The position numbers and the translations under genes were made by a program. From Uruburuella suis (GTDB lineage: Bacteria; Pseudomonadota; Gammaproteobacteria; Burkholderiales; Neisseriaceae): a stretch of DNA of 64,000 nucleotides. Positions 45,318 to 56,311 of this stretch are shown here, piece by piece (the stretch's first letter is position 1; every line of letters starts with the position of its first letter). The DNA lies in NCBI RefSeq assembly GCF_004341385.1, contig NZ_SLXE01000012.1:11576-75575 (forward strand), given 5' to 3'. Below the pieces are notes generated by a model, which was given only the letters and a program-made list of their open reading frames with translations, made no database searches and had not been told where the DNA came from.

Positions 45318-45402
45318 TCATTAACCGATAAAGCCGTTTTCATTCCTTTCAGACGGCCTTATCTTTAAAACCCCCTTTAAATCCAAACATGGAGAACACA
45401 TC

Positions 45403-45786
45403 ATGAGCAATATCCCTGCCGAACTGAAATACGTATCCAGCCACGAATGGTTGCGCGCCGAAGCCGACGGCACCATCACCGTGGGCATCACCGAGCACGC
45501 GCAAGAATTGTTGGGCGACATCGTGTTTGTCGAGCTGCCTGCCGTGGGCGCGGTGCTGGCTGCCGACGAGCAAGCGGGTGTGGTGGAATCGGTAAAAGCC
45601 GCATCCGATGTGTATGCGCCGATTGCCGGTGAAATTGTGGCCGTGAACCAAGATTTGGTGGATGCGCCGGAAACGGCCAACAGCGAGCCTTACGGCGCGG
45701 GCTGGTTTTTCCGCATCAAACCGGCCGATGCCGCTGCTTTAGACGGTTTGCTGACTGCCGAGCAATACGCTGCCGAAATCGGCTGA
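45403..45786 (+). CDS. gcvH: Glycine cleavage system H protein
   Basis: A 127-residue lipoyl carrier protein shuttling the aminomethyl group between GcvP and GcvT. The start [24 protein letters not shown] and the lipoyl-lysine segment [15 protein letters not shown] (Lys65) are clear. GGAGAACACATC precedes the ATG. It has its own terminator and probably its own promoter, because 368 bp of repeats separate it from gcvT. Confidence 0.96.
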   Translation: MSNIPAELKYVSSHEWLRAEADGTITVGITEHAQELLGDIVFVELPAVGAVLAADEQAGVVESVKAASDVYAPIAGEIVAVNQDLVDAPETANSEPYGAGWFFRIKPADAAALDGLLTAEQYAAEIG

Positions 45787-45794
45787 TGATTGAG

Positions 45795-45832
45795 AAGGCC
45801 GTCTGAAAGCAGTTTTGCGTTCAGACGGCCTT
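45795..45832. terminator. DUS-pair terminator after gcvH
   Basis: AAGGCCGTCTGAA and its complement followed by six T residues, 9 nt past the stop. Two more uptake-like sequences follow at about 45858 and 45882. Confidence 0.87.
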
Positions 45833-45916
45833 TTTTATCATACAAAGGCGCGCCCAAAGGCCGTCTGAAAGCAGCGTATGCATTCAAACGGCCTTTTCAC
45901 AACACCCAAAAAATCT

Positions 45917-46609
45917 ATGAAAACCATCGGCATTATCGGCGGCATGAGCCCCGAAAGCACGGTTGTGTATTACCAAACCATCAACCGTGAAATCAACCGG
46001 CGCCTGGGCGGCAACCGCAGCGCCGATATTGTGTTGCACAGCGTGGATTTCGAGCAGATTGTGGCGCTGCAAAAAACCGGCGATTGGGCGGCAGCGGCCG
46101 CCTGCCTGAGCGAGAGCGCGCAAAAGCTCGAGCGCATCGGCGCCGATGTGTTGCTGCTGGCCACCAACACCATGCACAAAGTGGCCGATGAAATTCAGGC
46201 CGCCGTGCAAGTGCCGCTGCTGCATTTGGTTGATGCCACCGCCGAAGCCGTGAAAGCGCAAGGCTTGGCCACGGTGGGCTTGCTCGGCACGCAATTCACC
46301 ATGAGCGACGGCTTCTACAGCCGCCGTATGCAGCGGCAAGGCGTGCGCACTTTGGTGCCGTCTGAAACACAGCGGGCGGAAATCCACCGCGTGATTTTTA
46401 ATGAATTGTGCCTCGGCCGCTTTGAAACCGAGGCCAAGGCTTATTATTTGGATGTGATTGAAGATTTGCGCACGCAAGGTGCCGAGGGCGTGATTTTGGG
46501 CTGCACCGAAATCGGCCTGCTGCTCAAACCCGAAGACTGCGCCCTGCCCTTGTTTGACAGCGCTGAAATCCACGCACATTCGGCGGTGGATTTTGTTTTG
46601 CAATGCTGA
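45917..46609 (+). CDS. Aspartate/glutamate racemase-family protein
   Basis: A 230-residue PLP-independent racemase. Starts MKTIGIIGGMSPESTVVYY; the two catalytic Cys positions are ATNTMHKV (here Thr, not Cys, at the first site) and ILGCTEIGLL (Cys retained). Proteins with NTMH and GCTE motifs belong to the YgeA broad-specificity subgroup, in which one catalytic Cys is replaced, so substrate specificity or activity is uncertain. It lies in the gcv neighbourhood and is followed by tag after one DUS. Confidence 0.83.
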   Translation: MKTIGIIGGMSPESTVVYYQTINREINRRLGGNRSADIVLHSVDFEQIVALQKTGDWAAAAACLSESAQKLERIGADVLLLATNTMHKVADEIQAAVQVPLLHLVDATAEAVKAQGLATVGLLGTQFTMSDGFYSRRMQRQGVRTLVPSETQRAEIHRVIFNELCLGRFETEAKAYYLDVIEDLRTQGAEGVILGCTEIGLLLKPEDCALPLFDSAEIHAHSAVDFVLQC

Positions 46610-46632
46610 ACAAGGCCGTCTGAAAGAAAAAC

Positions 46633-47211
46633 ATGACTTATTGCGAATTTGCCAATCAGCTGCCGGACAACACCGACAACCCCAACAAGCATTACCACGA
46701 TCACGCCTACGGCTTTCCGATTGAAGACGACAACGAATTATTCGAGCGGCTGGTGCTGGAAATCAACCAAGCGGGCTTGAGCTGGACTTTGATGCTGAAA
46801 AAGCAAAAAGCCTTTCAAGCAGCCTATTCGGGCTTCGATATCGCCAAAGTAGCGGCCTACACCGAAGCCGACCGCGAGCGCCTGCTGGCCGATGCCAGTA
46901 TTGTGCGCAATAAATTAAAGGTCAACGCCGCCATTCACAACGCGCAGCAGATTTTGGCGCTGCAAGCCGAACACGGCTCGTTCAAGCAATGGCTCGATGG
47001 GCACCACCCGCGCAGCAAAGAAGAATGGGTGAAGCTCTTTAAAAAGCAGTTTAAATTTGTCGGCGGCGAGATTGTGAATGAATTTTTAATGAGCACAGGC
47101 TACCTGAGCGGCGCACACAGCGAAGATTGCCCGATATATGCCGAGGTGTTGAAGCGGCAGCCGCAATGGGCAAAAGATAGTGAAATCAAAGAAAAACGGA
47201 TACAAAAATAA
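46633..47211 (+). CDS. tag: DNA-3-methyladenine glycosylase I
   Basis: A 192-residue base-excision repair enzyme removing 3-methyladenine. Zinc-binding Cys4 and the H-x4-C pair in GAHSEDCPIY match TAG, with YHDHAYGFPIEDDNELFERLVLEINQAGLSW and the helix-hairpin-helix region IVRNKLKVNAAIHNAQ. 23 nt after the racemase gene, with a DUS between, so co-transcription is likely. Confidence 0.9.
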   Translation: MTYCEFANQLPDNTDNPNKHYHDHAYGFPIEDDNELFERLVLEINQAGLSWTLMLKKQKAFQAAYSGFDIAKVAAYTEADRERLLADASIVRNKLKVNAAIHNAQQILALQAEHGSFKQWLDGHHPRSKEEWVKLFKKQFKFVGGEIVNEFLMSTGYLSGAHSEDCPIYAEVLKRQPQWAKDSEIKEKRIQK

Positions 47212-47228
47212 GAAATCTCAAAGCGTGT

Positions 47229-47261
47229 GTAGGGTGTGTGGCGCAGCCACGCACGCGGGTT
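47229..47261. repeat. Half of a two-arm module, GTAGGGTGTGTGGC class
   Basis: GTAGGGTGTGTGGCGCAGCC followed by ACGCACGCGGGTT matches the left arm of the module at 45164; no right arm follows. The rest of 47212-47487 holds nothing I can name apart from one DUS at about 47452. Confidence 0.7.
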
Positions 47262-47487
47262 AAACAGCTTCGGCGCAGGTGGCCGCCACATATTCTGCGC
47301 CGGTTTGCAAAAGCATTTCATTTATTTCATTATCGTGAAATATGGAAATGGCCGAAGTTGATGTCTATGCAAGCCGCAGGCAATGACAATAACACAACCA
47401 GGCAAAACAGCCTTTCAGGTTATTTTTTAAACAGGGATAACACAAGCCTTCAGGCCGTCTGAAAGCCGACTGCATAGAAAACACAAT

Positions 47488-48291
47488 ATGACCAAAGAAT
47501 GGAATCCCGATCTTTACCGCCGCTTTGAAGCCGAGCGCACGCGCCCGGCGGCCGAATTATTGGCACGAATCCCGCCCAAAGCGTTTACCCGCGTGGTGGA
47601 TTTAGGCTGCGGCCCGGGCAACAGCACCGCTCTTTTACGCCAAGCCTATCCCAACGCCGCGCTCACAGGTGTGGACACTTCCGCCGCCATGCTCGAGCAA
47701 GCCGCCGCGCGCGTGCCCTCTGCGCAATTTATTCAGGCCGATTTTACCGATTGGCAAAGCGATGCGCCGCCGGATTTGCTGTTTGCCAATGCCGCCTTGC
47801 AATGGGCGGGCAATCATGCCGATTTGCTGCCGCGCTTGGTGGAGCAGCTTGCCGAGGGCGGCGTGTTGGCGGTGCAGATGCCCGACAACCTCGAGCAGCT
47901 CTCGCATTTGCTGATGGCCGAAACCGCGCGCCTGCCGCAATGGCAGCCGCAAATGCAGGCCATGAAAAACCGCAGGCCGCTGGCCGAGGCGGAAGAATAT
48001 TACGATATTCTAACCGCCGCTTCGTGCTCGGTGGATATTTGGCGCACCACTTATTACCACATCATGCCCGACGCCGAAGCGATAGTGCACTGGTTTCGCG
48101 CCACCGGTCTGCGCCCGTTTTTAAACCGGCTCACAGAAGCCGAACAAGCAGCTTTTTGCGCGGATTATCTGGAAAAGCTGCGCGCGGCCTATCCGCAGCA
48201 GGCTGATGGCAATGTGTTGCTGGCTTTTCCGCGGCTGTTTTTTGTGGCGGAAAAAAGTAAACAGCGGCATGTTTTGCTGAAAAACGCGTGA
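47488..48291 (+). CDS. tam: Trans-aconitate 2-methyltransferase-like SAM-dependent methyltransferase
   Basis: A 267-residue class I methyltransferase: motif I VVDLGCGPGNSTALLRQAYP, acidic residue in LTGVDTSAAMLEQA, motif IV PPDLLFANAALQWAGNHADLLPRL. The C-terminal part (IWRTTYYHIMPDAEAIVHWFRATGLRPFLNRL) is typical of Tam, which methylates trans-aconitate that would otherwise inhibit aconitase. A single DUS precedes it. Confidence 0.9.
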   Translation: MTKEWNPDLYRRFEAERTRPAAELLARIPPKAFTRVVDLGCGPGNSTALLRQAYPNAALTGVDTSAAMLEQAAARVPSAQFIQADFTDWQSDAPPDLLFANAALQWAGNHADLLPRLVEQLAEGGVLAVQMPDNLEQLSHLLMAETARLPQWQPQMQAMKNRRPLAEAEEYYDILTAASCSVDIWRTTYYHIMPDAEAIVHWFRATGLRPFLNRLTEAEQAAFCADYLEKLRAAYPQQADGNVLLAFPRLFFVAEKSKQRHVLLKNA

Positions 48292-48406
48292 TTTTTCATC
48301 AGCTGTTTCTGCCGGAATAAGCGCATACCCGCGTTTTTAAATGCAACAAACATGCACCCATACAATAAAGGCCGTCTGAAAGCCGACCGAAAACCATGAT
48401 TAAGCT

Positions 48407-49600
48407 ATGAACGCCGCCCACAACCCCGACCGCCCTCAACCGCTGCTGCTGCTCGCCATCGCGCTCATCGGCGTGTTTGCTTTTTTGCAGGTGTATTCCG
48501 TGCAGGCTGTTTTGCCGATTTTGATGCACGATTTACAGGCCAGCGAAGTGCAGGTGGGGCTGGCGGTGGGCGCCACGGTGATGGGCGTGGCGCTGATGTC
48601 GCCTTTTATGGGCATGCTCTCCGATGCGCTCGGGCGCAAGGTGTTTATTGTGGGCTCGCTGCTGTTTCTCGGCATACCCACCGCCCTGCTGGCCGGCGCG
48701 CAATCAATTGAAGCGATGATGTTTTACCGCTTTTTGCAGGGGCTGGCGGTGCCGGGGATTACGGTGGTGCTGATTGCCTATATCGGCGAAGAATTCAGTG
48801 GGCGCATGATGGCGCGGCTGATGTCGCTTTATGTGTCGGGCACGGTGCTGGGCGGCTTTTTGGGGCGCTTTTTGCTCGGCCATTTAAGCGAAATCATGGG
48901 CTGGCGCGGCGCGTTTTATGTGATGGCGGCCTTGAGCCTGGCCAGCGCGTTTTTCGTGTGGAAGCAGCTGCCCGCTTCGAGAAATTTTGTGGCCAAGCCC
49001 AAAATCCAAACTGCTTTGCAAACCTTGAGCGCGCATCTGCACAACCGCTATGTGCTCACCGCCGGCGCGCTGGGCGCTTGTGTGCTGTTTTCGCTGGTGG
49101 GCTGCTTTACCTATATCAACCTTTATTTGGCCGACGAGCCTTATGCCTTGAACAGCGCCCAGCTTGCCAACCTGTTTGCCGTGTATCTTATCGGCATGGT
49201 GATTACGCCTTTATCGGCCAGGCTCATCACCCGCTTCGGCGGCGCGCGCACGGTGATGATGGCATTGGCTTTATCGATGGCGGGCGTGTTGGCCACTTTA
49301 TCGCCGCCCATGTGGGGCATTGTGGCCGCGCTCACACTGATGTCGTCGGGCGTGTTTATCACGCAGGCGGCCACCATCAGCTATATCGCCGTGAATGTGA
49401 AAGAAGGCCGCTCGCTCGCCTCGGGCCTCTATTACATGGCTTACTACACCGGCGGCACCATCGGCGCCTGGCTGTGCGGGCTGGCTTATAAAAGCGGCGG
49501 CTGGCACGGCGTGGTGGCCGCTTTGCTGGCGGTGCAGCTTTTGGCCTTGCTGATTGCCGCCAAAGGCATGGTGAAAACAAAAATAGCAAAGGCCGTCTGA
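48407..49600 (+). CDS. MFS efflux transporter (DHA1-like)
   Basis: A 397-residue major facilitator with twelve spans. Motif A is FMGMLSDALGRKVFIVGSLLF; a Bmr/YnfM-like pattern includes FLQGLAVPGITVVLIAYIGEE and YVSGTVLGGFLGRFLLGHLSE. It resembles YnfM/AraJ-type exporters, but the substrate is unknown. The following esterase gene begins 21 nt later with a DUS in between, so the two may be one operon. Confidence 0.87.
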   Translation: MNAAHNPDRPQPLLLLAIALIGVFAFLQVYSVQAVLPILMHDLQASEVQVGLAVGATVMGVALMSPFMGMLSDALGRKVFIVGSLLFLGIPTALLAGAQSIEAMMFYRFLQGLAVPGITVVLIAYIGEEFSGRMMARLMSLYVSGTVLGGFLGRFLLGHLSEIMGWRGAFYVMAALSLASAFFVWKQLPASRNFVAKPKIQTALQTLSAHLHNRYVLTAGALGACVLFSLVGCFTYINLYLADEPYALNSAQLANLFAVYLIGMVITPLSARLITRFGGARTVMMALALSMAGVLATLSPPMWGIVAALTLMSSGVFITQAATISYIAVNVKEGRSLASGLYYMAYYTGGTIGAWLCGLAYKSGGWHGVVAALLAVQLLALLIAAKGMVKTKIAKAV

Positions 49601-49621
49601 AAAGCGGGAATCACAATCATC

Positions 49622-50263
49622 ATGAACACACTTTCCATCACCCGCCGCCGCTTTGTGCAGATAAGCGCCCTTTTGGCCGCCGCTTTAACCGCTTGCGGCA
49701 AAACCGCGCCGCATGCCGCTCTGCCCACCGGCAGCACCATATTGGCGCTGGGCGATTCGCTCACCGCCGGCTACGGCGCCGATGCCGAAGCCGCCTACCC
49801 TGCCGTGCTCGCCGGCCTCACCGGTTGGCAAATTATCAACGGCGGCGTGTCGGGCAACACCAGCGCTCAGGCGCTGGCCAGATTGCCCGCGCTGATGCGC
49901 CGGCAGCCGCAATTGGTGCTGGTGAGCATAGGCGGCAACGATTTTCTGCGCAAAGTGCCCGAAGCCGACACCCGCAGCAACATCCGCCAAATCGTGCAGC
50001 AAATCAAAGCCGCAGGCATGCCGGCGGTGCTGGTGGCCGTGCCCTATTTCACCACCGGCGCCCTCTTCGGCCGCCTGAGCGAACACCCTATGTATGAGGA
50101 ATTGGCCGCCGAATTAAACGTGCCGCTTCTCAAAGGCGCATGGGCGGAAGTGCTGGGCGACAAAAAATTGAAATCCGACCAGATTCACGCCAACGCGCAA
50201 GGCTACCGCGTGTTTGCCGAAAAAATGTGGGCTTTTTTAAAGCAGCAGGGTTTTGCGCGATAA
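49622..50263 (+). CDS. GDSL/SGNH-family arylesterase (TesA-like), predicted lipoprotein
   Basis: A 213-residue hydrolase. Block I ALGDSLTAGYGADAEAAYP carries the catalytic Ser, block II NGGVSGNTSAQA, block III SIGGNDFLR, block V DQIHANAQGY the Asp-x-x-His. The signal has arginines (TRRRFVQISALLAAALTAC) and a lipobox-like LTAC, so it may be Tat-exported and lipidated, unlike E. coli TesA, which is soluble. It would cleave esters or acyl thioesters in the periplasm. Confidence 0.88.
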   Translation: MNTLSITRRRFVQISALLAAALTACGKTAPHAALPTGSTILALGDSLTAGYGADAEAAYPAVLAGLTGWQIINGGVSGNTSAQALARLPALMRRQPQLVLVSIGGNDFLRKVPEADTRSNIRQIVQQIKAAGMPAVLVAVPYFTTGALFGRLSEHPMYEELAAELNVPLLKGAWAEVLGDKKLKSDQIHANAQGYRVFAEKMWAFLKQQGFAR

Positions 50264-50272
50264 CGCACACAT

Positions 50273-50296
50273 GCCGTCTGAAACCTTTCAGACGGC
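50273..50296. terminator. DUS-pair terminator after the esterase gene
   Basis: GCCGTCTGAAA and its complement around a two-base loop. The left copy is the AT dialect (ATGCCGTCTGAA), the right one the AG dialect. Confidence 0.78.
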
Positions 50297-50350
50297 CTCA
50301 ACAACAGCTATATCGCGCGCACCACAACAAAGGAATACAAAGGAATATCC

Positions 50351-51133
50351 ATGCAACGCATATTATGCTTTCTGGCCGCAGCACTTGCCGCCGGCACTTT
50401 GCAGGCCGCACCACTGAACGAAGCAACCCGCGCCCATTATGCCGATATAAGCGAGCAGATGCAGGCGTATCTGCCTTTGCCGGTTAACGGTTTTATCACC
50501 GTAACCAAAGCGGCGCTTGAAAAAGATCAATGGCATGTAGATTACCGTCTGCCGCAAGCAGAAGCACTGATGCAAACCTTAACACCGGGAAAGCCCAGTA
50601 GCCGCGTGCAAGCCGAGCAGATGATGAGCGGCATTCTCCAAAGCATGAAGGCCGGCACGCTTCAGGAATATTATTTGGAAACCTGCCAATCGCCGCCGCC
50701 TTTGCAGCCGATTGCCATAAATTACCGCGTGCTCGACAGCAAGAGCAAGCTGTTGGCAAAATGGCAGGTCCACCCGCGCGAATGCCGAAGCGAAGCAGCC
50801 AAAAAAGCGCAGGCACGCGGCACGATGGCGTTTGAAAGCAGCATGATTGCGGATAATGTGCGCTTAGACGAGGGCGGCGTGAAAAACGGCCATATGTTTG
50901 CACGCTATACCCTTACCGATCAGGATTTCAGCCAAATCCACCCGGATGCACTGCTCTATCTGCACAGCCAAATGAAGCAGCTTTTGCTGCCGATGGCTTG
51001 CAGCCCGCAAGGCGGCCTGATGCCGGGCATACTATCGGCTCAGTTTGCCATGCAGGACAAACACGGCAGAGCATTGCCGCCGGTGGACATATCGGCGGTG
51101 GATTGCGCCCCGACAATGGCAACACAGAAATAA
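50351..51133 (+). CDS. Unknown secreted protein
   Basis: A 260-residue protein with a signal peptide (about 1-19, ILCFLAAALAAGTLQA). No family motif is recognised. It has three cysteines after the signal (ETCQSPPP, HPRECRSEA, PMACSPQGG) plus one near the end (VDCAPTM), enough for two disulfides, which fits a periplasmic location. DUS terminators bound it on both sides, so it is probably transcribed alone. Confidence 0.72.
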   Translation: MQRILCFLAAALAAGTLQAAPLNEATRAHYADISEQMQAYLPLPVNGFITVTKAALEKDQWHVDYRLPQAEALMQTLTPGKPSSRVQAEQMMSGILQSMKAGTLQEYYLETCQSPPPLQPIAINYRVLDSKSKLLAKWQVHPRECRSEAAKKAQARGTMAFESSMIADNVRLDEGGVKNGHMFARYTLTDQDFSQIHPDALLYLHSQMKQLLLPMACSPQGGLMPGILSAQFAMQDKHGRALPPVDISAVDCAPTMATQK

Positions 51134-51135
51134 AC

Positions 51136-51159
51136 GCCGTCTGAAACCTTTCAGACGGC
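51136..51159. terminator. DUS-pair terminator before gcvP
   Basis: GCCGTCTGAAA and its complement around a two-base loop, right after the preceding stop; separates gcvP transcription from upstream. Confidence 0.78.
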
Positions 51160-51214
51160 CTCAACCACCCAATCAAGCAACAACGCAACATTTAACAAAA
51201 CCAGAGGAAAAACC

Positions 51215-54061
<2,847 letters not shown>

Positions 54062-54084
54062 TTGAATATCGGTGATGCATTATC

Positions 54085-54118
54085 AAGGCCGTCTGAAAAA
54101 GCTTTCAGACGGCCTTTT
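54085..54118. terminator. Bidirectional DUS-pair terminator
   Basis: AAGGCCGTCTGAAA and its complement followed by T residues, between convergent gcvP and marR. Confidence 0.87.
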
Positions 54119-54159
54119 GCATGCAATATTTATAATAGAAAATGGGGCAAACGCGCCGC

Positions 54160-54675
54160 TCAAGCATTGCTTTCATAAGCCAGCAAGAGTTTTTTTAACA
54201 GCATAGAAAGCTGCGTTTGCTCTGCTTGGCTTAAAGGTGAAGCCAAAGATTTTTCCACATTCAGATGGGTGGGTGCTGCTGATTCAATCAGCTTTTTTCC
54301 CTCACCCGTTAATTGCACAATCACACCGCGCCGGTCGTTTTTATCCGGCAAGCGTACGATTAATCCGCGCGCCTCAAGGCGGTTGATGCGGTTGGTCAGG
54401 CCGCCGGATGAAATCATCACCAAGCCTTGCAGCTGGCCTGCGGTTAGCTGGTGGGGGACGGTTTTTCGGCGCAATGCCGCCAACACATTGAATTCCCCGA
54501 TATTGAGTTGGTAGTGCGATAGGTTGGCCTCCAATTCGCGTGAAATGAAGTAATTGAGCCGGACGATGCGGCCGATGGTTTCCGTGCCGCCGGTGTCTAA
54601 ATCGGGCAATACGGTGTGCCAGTGCATAATCAATTCATCTATCAGGTCTTTTTCTTTTCTTTCTTGCTGCGCCAT
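54160..54675 (-). CDS. MarR-family transcriptional regulator
   Basis: A 171-residue winged-helix dimeric regulator: HYQLNIGEFNVLAALRRKTVPHQLTAGQLQGLVMISSGGLTNRINRLEARGLIVRLPDKNDRRGVIVQLTGEGKKLI shows the recognition helix and the DxRG wing. N-terminal extension with IVRLNYFISRELEANL resembles the urate/purine-responsive PecS-HucR branch (inference). Start 54675 has AAGGA at good spacing; ATG 54720 is an alternative. It diverges from guaD and probably represses it. Confidence 0.88.
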   Translation of the reverse strand: MAQQERKEKDLIDELIMHWHTVLPDLDTGGTETIGRIVRLNYFISRELEANLSHYQLNIGEFNVLAALRRKTVPHQLTAGQLQGLVMISSGGLTNRINRLEARGLIVRLPDKNDRRGVIVQLTGEGKKLIESAAPTHLNVEKSLASPLSQAEQTQLSMLLKKLLLAYESNA

Positions 54676-54728
54676 ACATATTCCTTGCTTGGTTGCGTGT
54701 TGTTTATCTGTGTGTGCCATTTATCGTG

Positions 54729-54772
54729 AAATAAAGAAGTGCTGCGGCTTGCTGCCTTGCACTTCTTTATTT
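54729..54772. repeat. 14-bp perfect inverted repeat in the marR leader
   Basis: AAATAAAGAAGTGC at 54729-54742 and its exact complement at 54759-54772, loop 16 nt. Only 9 bp upstream of the alternative marR start. Its CTTTAT core resembles the boxes in front of guaD, so it may be an operator rather than a terminator. Confidence 0.7.
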
Positions 54773-54827
54773 ATTCCGATGTATTGTAATTCAGTTTATT
54801 TTGATATGGAACTATTTTTACCAAAAA

Positions 54828-54890
54828 ATCTTTATATTAAATATCTTTACATCAAACATCTTTGCATTAAGATAAATTTTTGAGTAGAAT
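54828..54890 (+). promoter_or_regulatory. guaD promoter overlapped by three 15-bp tandem operator-like repeats
   Basis: ATCTTTATATTAAAT (54828-54842), ATCTTTACATCAAAC (54843-54857) and ATCTTTGCATTAAGA (54858-54872) follow without gaps; the third is also a 16-bp inverted repeat (ATCTT-N6-AAGAT). A -35 box TTGCAT (54862-54867) lies inside repeat 3, and 17 bp later TAGAAT (54885-54890) is the -10 box. Binding here would block the polymerase. Confidence 0.78.
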
Positions 54891-54936
54891 CGTTTGTGTA
54901 GGTTATTAATGTTTTGATTCTTTAGGAGTGATGAGT

Positions 54937-56247
54937 ATGAAAACGGCTATTCGCGGTGCGATGTTAACTTTTAAAGCAGACCCTTTTTTCCAAGATTTGA
55001 AGGACTGCATGGTTTATGAATCGGATGCGGTGATTGTGATGGAGGCAGGGAAGATCACCGCTGTGGGCAAGGCTGATGAGGTGTTGACCACTTTGCCGGC
55101 CGATGTGGAAGTCACCCGCCATACCGACAGCATCATCATGCCCGGCTTTATCGACAGCCATGTGCATTATCCCCAAACAGAAATGATTGCCGCCTACGGC
55201 GAACAGCTGATCGACTGGCTCAATAACTATACCTTTATCGTTGAGCAAGGCTTTGCGCAAAAAGCGCATGCGGCAGAAGTGGCCAAGGTGTTTTTGAATG
55301 AACAGTTTAAAAACGGCGTGACCTCGTCAACCGTTTATTGCACCGTGTTCCCGCAATCGGTGGATGCGATTTTTGAAGAAGCCGAAAAATACGATATGCG
55401 TATTATGGCCGGCAAAGTATGCATGGACCGCAACGCGCCGGTAGCGCTGCTGGATACCCCGCAGCGCTCATATGACGAATCCCGCGCTTTGATTGAAAAA
55501 TGGCACAAAAAAGGGCGTGCGGAATATGTGATCACCCCGCGCTTTGCGCCCACTTCTTCTGTGGCGCAATTGGAAATGGTCGGCGCGCTGGCGCAAGAAT
55601 TTCCAGACACGCTGATTCAATCCCACGTTTCGGAAAATGTTAACGAAGTGGCTTGGGTGAAAGATTTATTCCCCGATGCGCGCGACTACACTGATGTGTA
55701 TATGAAATACAACTTGCTGCGCGAGCGGGCGATTTATGGCCATGGCATTCACTTGACCGAAGATGAATTGTCGATATTCAGTGAAACCGGCTCGGCCATT
55801 GCGCATTGCCCCACTTCAAATTTCTTCTTGGGCTCGGGCTATTTCAACGTGAAAAAAGCCAAAGACCCGCGCCGCCCCGTGCGCGTCGGCCTGGCAACCG
55901 ATTTGGGCGCGGGCACCAGCTTCTCTATTTTGCAAACCATGAATGAAGCTTATAAATCGGCGCAATTGAATGGCTATGCCTTGTCGGCTGGGCACGCTTT
56001 TTATCTGGCCACCCGCGGCACTGCCGAAGCGCTGCGTCTGGAAGACAAAATCGGCTCAATCGAAGTTGGCATGGAGGCCGATTTGGCCGTGATCAACCTG
56101 AAATCCACCCCCATCATTGAATACCGCATGCGCTATGCCAAAAATTTGGAAGAAACGCTTTTTATTCAGATGACATTGGGTGACGACCGTGCAATCGCGG
56201 CAACTTATGTTGCCGGCAAGCCGGTATATACGGCACCTGCGAATTAA
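54937..56247 (+). CDS. guaD: Guanine deaminase
   Basis: A 436-residue zinc amidohydrolase that converts guanine to xanthine. Metal ligands in GFIDSHVHYPQTEM, LIQSHVSENVNEV and GHGIHLTEDEL, the Asp in LATDLGAGTSFSIL and the specificity segment TPRFAPTSSVAQL agree with GuaD. ATG 54937 is best spaced from AGGAG (54924-54928); GTG 54928 and ATG 54931 are in frame. First of three genes with two MFS carriers. Codons are less GC-rich than the neighbours, hinting at separate origin. Confidence 0.94.
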   Translation: MKTAIRGAMLTFKADPFFQDLKDCMVYESDAVIVMEAGKITAVGKADEVLTTLPADVEVTRHTDSIIMPGFIDSHVHYPQTEMIAAYGEQLIDWLNNYTFIVEQGFAQKAHAAEVAKVFLNEQFKNGVTSSTVYCTVFPQSVDAIFEEAEKYDMRIMAGKVCMDRNAPVALLDTPQRSYDESRALIEKWHKKGRAEYVITPRFAPTSSVAQLEMVGALAQEFPDTLIQSHVSENVNEVAWVKDLFPDARDYTDVYMKYNLLRERAIYGHGIHLTEDELSIFSETGSAIAHCPTSNFFLGSGYFNVKKAKDPRRPVRVGLATDLGAGTSFSILQTMNEAYKSAQLNGYALSAGHAFYLATRGTAEALRLEDKIGSIEVGMEADLAVINLKSTPIIEYRMRYAKNLEETLFIQMTLGDDRAIAATYVAGKPVYTAPAN

Positions 56248-56311
56248 TCTTTTCTTCACCATAACGTTTCCTCCGGCGAACGATAAAAACCGGGGGAAAC
56301 AGGAGTAAAAA

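Noticed and set aside
47229..47261. Half module as part of a tRNA-like or attachment site
   Set aside because: It matches the left arm of the 45164 module and has no tRNA features or integrase nearby.
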